Assembly (NCBI GenBank): GCA_964510345.1 | Contig: CAZEBB010000009.1 | Location: forward strand, 1-54,451 | Source: JAAYQA01 sp964510345 | GTDB taxonomy: Bacteria; Bacillota; Clostridia; Tissierellales; Peptoniphilaceae | DNA length: 54,451 nt | Direction: 5' to 3' | Part shown: piece after piece, positions 51,512-54,451 of the stretch | How the letters are laid out: each line of letters starts with the position of its first letter | Numbering within the stretch: position 1 is the stretch's first letter | The notes under the pieces: generated by a model | The model's input: only the letters and a program-made list of their open reading frames with translations | Databases searched by the model: none | Told to the model about the DNA's origin: nothing | Made by a program: the position numbers and the translations under genes

Positions 51512-51616
51512 ATCAAACCTCCCCATAAGCACATGGTGACAATCGTTGGTTTCTTGCCTTTAGAAACCGTAAGTGCATTAAACATTACAGCTTAGAAAAT
51601 TTGGCATCGTCAATTT

Positions 51617-51790
51617 TCACTTCGATTGATGCAAAAATCTTTTCAATACCCGGTATTCCAAGTTCCTACTCACATCTACTAAAAATCCATCTTTAATCCT
51701 AAACAATACGGTAGTTCCATATTTCGAGTAGCGTTCACTCAGGTGCCGTTGATCGCCTCTTCTTCTAACTGGTACATGGACTAATTGTGA
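51617..51790 (-). pseudogene. relic of a DUF4367 anti-sigma gene (3' end)
   Basis: Closely matches the end of the intact anti-sigma gene at 52618. After correcting a 1-bp deletion it reads RYSKYGTTVLFRIKDGFLVD, continuing VSRNLEYRVLKRF, against RYSKFGTTVLFGIKDGFLVD and VSGNVEYSILKEI in the intact copy. The 5' part of the gene is absent. Evidence of a former tandem sigma/anti-sigma copy. Confidence 0.8.
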
Positions 51791-51795
51791 TTTTT

Positions 51796-52002
51796 TCAGC
51801 TCCTCTTTTTATTCAGATAAACGCCCCCCAAAAAAACCAATGCAAGACTTATTGTTGCGCATCCTGCCAATAGACAATACGCAACCAACGGCATGCCAAT
51901 ATAATCCAGCTTAAACATTTGCGAACGTACGCACGATATTGCAAGCAAACAAATGTTGATTGCATATAGTATATACTGTGTGAACTGATTAAACCTCTCC
52001 AT
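51796..52002 (-). CDS. small two-helix membrane protein
   Basis: 68 residues: helix 1 about 9-26, helix 2 about 38-62 (LVAYCLLAGCATISLALVFL), end LNKKRS. AAGGA lies about 9 bp before the ATG. Lies between an anti-sigma relic and a frameshifted gene. No family recognised. Confidence 0.55.
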   Translation of the reverse strand: MERFNQFTQYILYAINICLLAISCVRSQMFKLDYIGMPLVAYCLLAGCATISLALVFLGGVYLNKKRS

Positions 52003-52138
52003 ATTGGTCGTTCCTTTCTGATGTTACTGGGTTCTTCAACTCTTATCAAGTGTTGTTCTACATAATGCTTAATAAACAAAAGTGCATAAGCGTTCGAATC
52101 ATTCAAAATGGTTTCATTTGAAATTGTGAGCAAATACT

Positions 52139-52542
52139 TCAATATGATGCATAATCGTAAAACGTAAGCGATTCCCAACCGTTTAGTGTAACTAAGGTTC
52201 TAATACGATAATCTCCACGAATTGATAGGGATCGGGTTCTGTTGATGGTTGCTGAAGTTGTTCCGGATCCATGGTATGTGGCAGTTGAATTCCATCTTCC
52301 ACTCGAATACCGCTCAAGTGTGGTTGAAATCTGAACTGAACGAGTTCCTAATATTCCCGTAGCATAAATAAAACGTTTGCTGTTGCATCAATTATTGTGA
52401 AATTCCTGCTACATTTCTTTAGGTTTTCGCTCTGTATTGATGCATCAGGAATAGTATGCGTACTCGCACGGGCAACACCCGGTAGTATACACAAAATAGC
52501 TAATGTTACTAGTAGCGATATCCTCCGTTTTCTCATGATCAT
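52139..52542 (-). pseudogene. frameshifted secreted protein
   Basis: Starts well: GGAGGAG, ATG, then a signal peptide (RRISLLVTLAILCILPGVARA) and a mature start THTIPDASIQ, but the frame stops at 52348. Shifting by one base within GCAAACGTTTTATTTATGC restores a coherent beta-rich tail: YATGILGTRSVQISTTLERY, YSSGRWNSTATYHGSG, SLSIRGDYRIRTLVTLNGWE, to a TGA at 52139. Together about 130 residues, like small secreted clostridial beta proteins (DUF6147-like). Either a pseudogene or a sequencing error. Confidence 0.75.
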
Positions 52543-52581
52543 TTTATCTCTCCTCCCTTCTTCTCCAAATCCACTATTTGA

Positions 52582-52607
52582 TAAACAAAAGTCATGGTGA
52601 TCATGAC
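52582..52607 (-). terminator. terminator of the second sigma/anti-sigma operon
   Basis: GTCATG-ATCAC-CATGAC followed by TTTTGTTT on the minus strand, 11 bp past the anti-sigma stop. Confidence 0.8.
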
Positions 52608-52617
52608 AATCGTTATT

Positions 52618-53277
52618 CTATTCAAAAGTTATCGTAATAAATATCTCTTTTAGAATAGAATATTCCACGTTCCCACTCACGTCTACTAAAAATCCATCTT
52701 TAATCCCAAACAATACGGTAGTACCAAATTTCGAGTAGCGTTTTACCAGGGTACCGTTGATCACTTCCTCTTCTATCTGGTTCGCATACTCATAATCAAA
52801 GTGAGTAACACCGTCGCTGCTTACACCGATTTCAACTTCTATAGATTCACCCTTTCTCCAATGCGCAGCATAGATAAAACCGTTCATCTCTTCCACAATT
52901 TCAAATCCATTAGGCATCGTATAAGTAATACTAGAGTAATCAGAGGGCTTTTCCCAATCCGCTACATGTTTGATCACAAATTGATTATTATAATCTAGGA
53001 AAATATACCGTGCCGCCTGCTCCGCAATTACCTCGTAGTAGGGGATCAAGAGTATCAGAATTATAGCCGCTGCCATCCCGATCCATCGTATCCGCAGCTG
53101 GTGTTTTTGTTTCACTTGCTTAGCAGATTCCTCGTCGATCATACGATGCATTTTTTCGACGAATAGAGGGGATACTTTCTCATCTTCCAGTTCTTCGTCC
53201 GAGGGCAAAGGTTCGAGATAGATTCTTCGCAGCTCGTCCAGTACTTCGTCTTCAGTTGGTTTACGATTATTGCGCAC
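52618..53277 (-). CDS. anti-sigma-like membrane protein (DUF4367 type)
   Basis: 219 residues: an acidic cytoplasmic part (1-60), a membrane helix (65-82, IGMAAAIILILLIPYY) and an extracytoplasmic DUF4367-like domain (FVIKHVADWEKPSDYSS through LVKRYSKFGTTVLF). GTG start with GGAGGAG 6 bp upstream. Partner of the ECF sigma gene 17 bp upstream. A truncated relative lies at 51.6 kb. Confidence 0.8.
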   Translation of the reverse strand: MRNNRKPTEDEVLDELRRIYLEPLPSDEELEDEKVSPLFVEKMHRMIDEESAKQVKQKHQLRIRWIGMAAAIILILLIPYYEVIAEQAARYIFLDYNNQFVIKHVADWEKPSDYSSITYTMPNGFEIVEEMNGFIYAAHWRKGESIEVEIGVSSDGVTHFDYEYANQIEEEVINGTLVKRYSKFGTTVLFGIKDGFLVDVSGNVEYSILKEIFITITFE

Positions 53278-53294
53278 GGGAATCTCCTCCTCTC

Positions 53295-53783
53295 TTACAA
53301 AATGTCTTTGAGCGCGCTCCTCGCTCTTTGCGTACGCTTACGAATGGTTTCGTAGTTTTCATCCAAGATTATGGCGATTTCTCTTTGCGAATATCCTTCT
53401 GCTAAGAGCAGTAAGATCTCTTGATACGATGGCGGCAGGTTTCTGAGACTCTCTTGCCAATGGAGTTCAAAACCGATAGATTCTTCCGTCTCTTGAGTTG
53501 CGTATCTCTCCATCGTCTCCGGGTCCTGGTAGGATTCCACCTTTGTTCTTCGTATGTACTCCGTAAGCGCTACATTTTTTACCATGATGATCAGAAGATT
53601 CCTGGTTTTCGTGCTCTTGACTTCCCCGACCATTCCCATCTTTTTAATCACACGAAGAAAGGCCTCCTGCACAGCGTCCTCCGCAAGATGCGTGTCTCGT
53701 AGTATATCTTTGGCGATACGTTGCATGAGCCGATGATAGGTATCATACAATTCATGGCACTTTTTATTTTCTTCCGGAGACAT
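53295..53783 (-). CDS. ECF-type RNA polymerase sigma factor
   Basis: 162 residues with regions 2 (LMQRIAKDILRDTHLAEDAVQEAFLRV, NLLIIMVKNVALTEYIRR) and 4 (LRNLPPSYQEILLLLAEGYSQREIAIILDENYETIRKRTQRAR). AGAGG precedes the ATG. Forms a sigma/anti-sigma pair with the next gene. Upstream is the promoter block also found before the 91-residue membrane gene, so it probably transcribes itself and that gene. Confidence 0.92.
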   Translation of the reverse strand: MSPEENKKCHELYDTYHRLMQRIAKDILRDTHLAEDAVQEAFLRVIKKMGMVGEVKSTKTRNLLIIMVKNVALTEYIRRTKVESYQDPETMERYATQETEESIGFELHWQESLRNLPPSYQEILLLLAEGYSQREIAIILDENYETIRKRTQRARSALKDIL

Positions 53784-53814
53784 AAAGGTACCTCTGTGTA
53801 CACTTATTTCTTAT

Positions 53815-53925
53815 CCTCTTACTTATAATAACTAACGAGAAGGCCAAAATGGGACAAAAGTAAAAAACTTTTTGTTTTTCCGAATACGACAGAATGGAAT
53901 CGTATGAGAAGTGTGTTTTCATCAT
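53815..53925 (-). repeat. promoter block, copy 2 (before ECF sigma gene)
   Basis: The core 53825-53858 matches 45372-45405 at 32 of 34 positions. On the minus strand: TGTCCCATTTTGGCC, TTCTCGTTAG, TTATTATAAG, ending 41 bp before the sigma start. CGTTAG with an upstream TGTCCC is reminiscent of ECF promoter boxes. The upstream part (53885-53925) is a weaker match to 45448-45487. Confidence 0.7.
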
Positions 53926-53974
53926 TTTTTCCAAGAAGGAGCACCGGCGCTGCGTTCCGATACTCCTTGCTGCC

Positions 53975-54451
53975 TTATTTCATCAAATTTTGAATCTCAA
54001 TCGCAACCTCTTCACTTACCGAGTCGGTCCCACCGACGATGAACACATTTTCTACTTTGTGCGTCTTGATAAAGTCAGCTGTGTGTTTGTTGAGCGTATC
54101 CGGTTGGGTTAATAGGATGGTTCCGTTATAGCGTGTAGCGAGTGGGCCTGCGCTGAGCGCATCGGGGAAACGCGACCCGTCCACAATGACGAGGGTTTGT
54201 ATCTCTTTTCCCAGTTCGCTTTGGAAGGACTTGGCCAGCTCCACAGCGGTCTGGTAGCGGTCAGCACCTGCGATGCGCTTTTCATTCTCAATCGCCGGAA
54301 CGGAGGAAAGGCCGCCAATCGGCATATCGTAGATCTTGCCATGACCCGGGCGGAATCTTCCTAACGTTTTTACTTTCGAGTAGAAGTGTACATAAGGCCC
54401 TGCGGACAGGGCATCGGCAAATCCGGTTTCGCTGACGATAAAGCTTGGAAC
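53975..54451 (-). CDS. cell-wall-binding repeat 2 (CWB2) protein, partial
   Basis: 159 codons of the C-terminal end; the 5' part lies beyond the window. Two CWB2 repeats are visible: one cut at the edge (SETGFADALSAGPYV) and one complete (RIAGADRYQTAVELAKSF, IVDGSRFPDALSAGPLA, YNGTILLTQPD, VENVFIVGGTDSVSEEV). These repeats bind secondary wall polymers and anchor surface proteins in clostridia. The protein ends directly after the last repeat, so anchoring is C-terminal. Confidence 0.9.
   Translation of the reverse strand, partial: VPSFIVSETGFADALSAGPYVHFYSKVKTLGRFRPGHGKIYDMPIGGLSSVPAIENEKRIAGADRYQTAVELAKSFQSELGKEIQTLVIVDGSRFPDALSAGPLATRYNGTILLTQPDTLNKHTADFIKTHKVENVFIVGGTDSVSEEVAIEIQNLMK

Noticed and set aside
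53935..53970. AAGGAG/CTCCTT hairpin near the end of the CWB2 gene as a terminator
   Set aside because: Only 6 bp with a large loop and no T-run.
1..54451. tRNA, rRNA, CRISPR array, insertion sequence, integrase or prophage genes
   Set aside because: None seen on either strand; the accessory character of the last 9 kb rests on composition and gene decay, not on mobility genes.

Overview
The window looks like a chromosome segment of an anaerobic Bacillota, probably class Clostridia in the broad sense (Clostridia/Tissierellia). The case rests on the ylmE-sepF-ylmG-ylmH-lspA division neighbourhood, CvfB, YitT, DUF1292, YtxH, strong AGGAGG ribosome sites, an NQR-type sodium pump without respiratory oxidases, and a cell-wall-binding-repeat-2 (CWB2) protein at the right edge. 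By eye the base composition is near balanced in the core and clearly more AT-rich from about 45.3 kb onward. No tRNA, rRNA or CRISPR array is visible.

1-32 kb is mostly minus-strand core genome. Reading from the left edge: a MarR-controlled wrbA/pirin stress operon (0.2-2.1 kb); a long, tightly overlapping cell-envelope and division operon (2.2-8.4 kb); nucleotide, radical-SAM and HAD genes; a methionine-sulfoxide repair, peptidase and lrgAB group (11-14.7 kb); a ferritin-like protein, a cytoplasmic foldase and CvfB; nqrBCDEF without nqrA (17.2-21 kb); YitT with a divergent LysR regulator; a GDT1-type transporter with a cysteine-rich tail; a LacI regulator and a lipid kinase; and a YtxH/DUF948 stress pair behind a sigma-B-like promoter. 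A heterodimeric ABC exporter and a HisJ-type phosphatase follow on the plus strand (28.2-32.8 kb).

At 32.8-33.0 kb I recognise a non-coding RNA with 6S RNA architecture and an excellent promoter. RluA, NAD kinase and an FHA-RodA-PBP peptidoglycan operon follow.

38.1-45.1 kb holds the most unusual system: three overlapping plus-strand genes. They encode (i) a 1599-residue fusion of an HD domain, a long helical HEAT-like region, a NadD-like nucleotidyltransferase, a GNAT-like region and a phosphoribosyltransferase-like region; (ii) a lactate/malate-dehydrogenase-like protein; and (iii) a flavodoxin-fold protein with a four-cysteine motif. I know of no described system with this composition; a role in nucleotide or nicotinamide cofactor chemistry is inference.

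45.1-54.4 kb is an AT-richer, partly decayed accessory region. It contains two ECF sigma/anti-sigma pairs, small membrane proteins, a solo ABC exporter, a lipoprotein, a frameshifted secreted protein and a truncated anti-sigma relic. A roughly 110-bp promoter block is duplicated upstream of one sigma gene and of an unrelated small membrane gene. An 18-codon gene is wedged by ATGA overlaps between a membrane gene and the other sigma gene.
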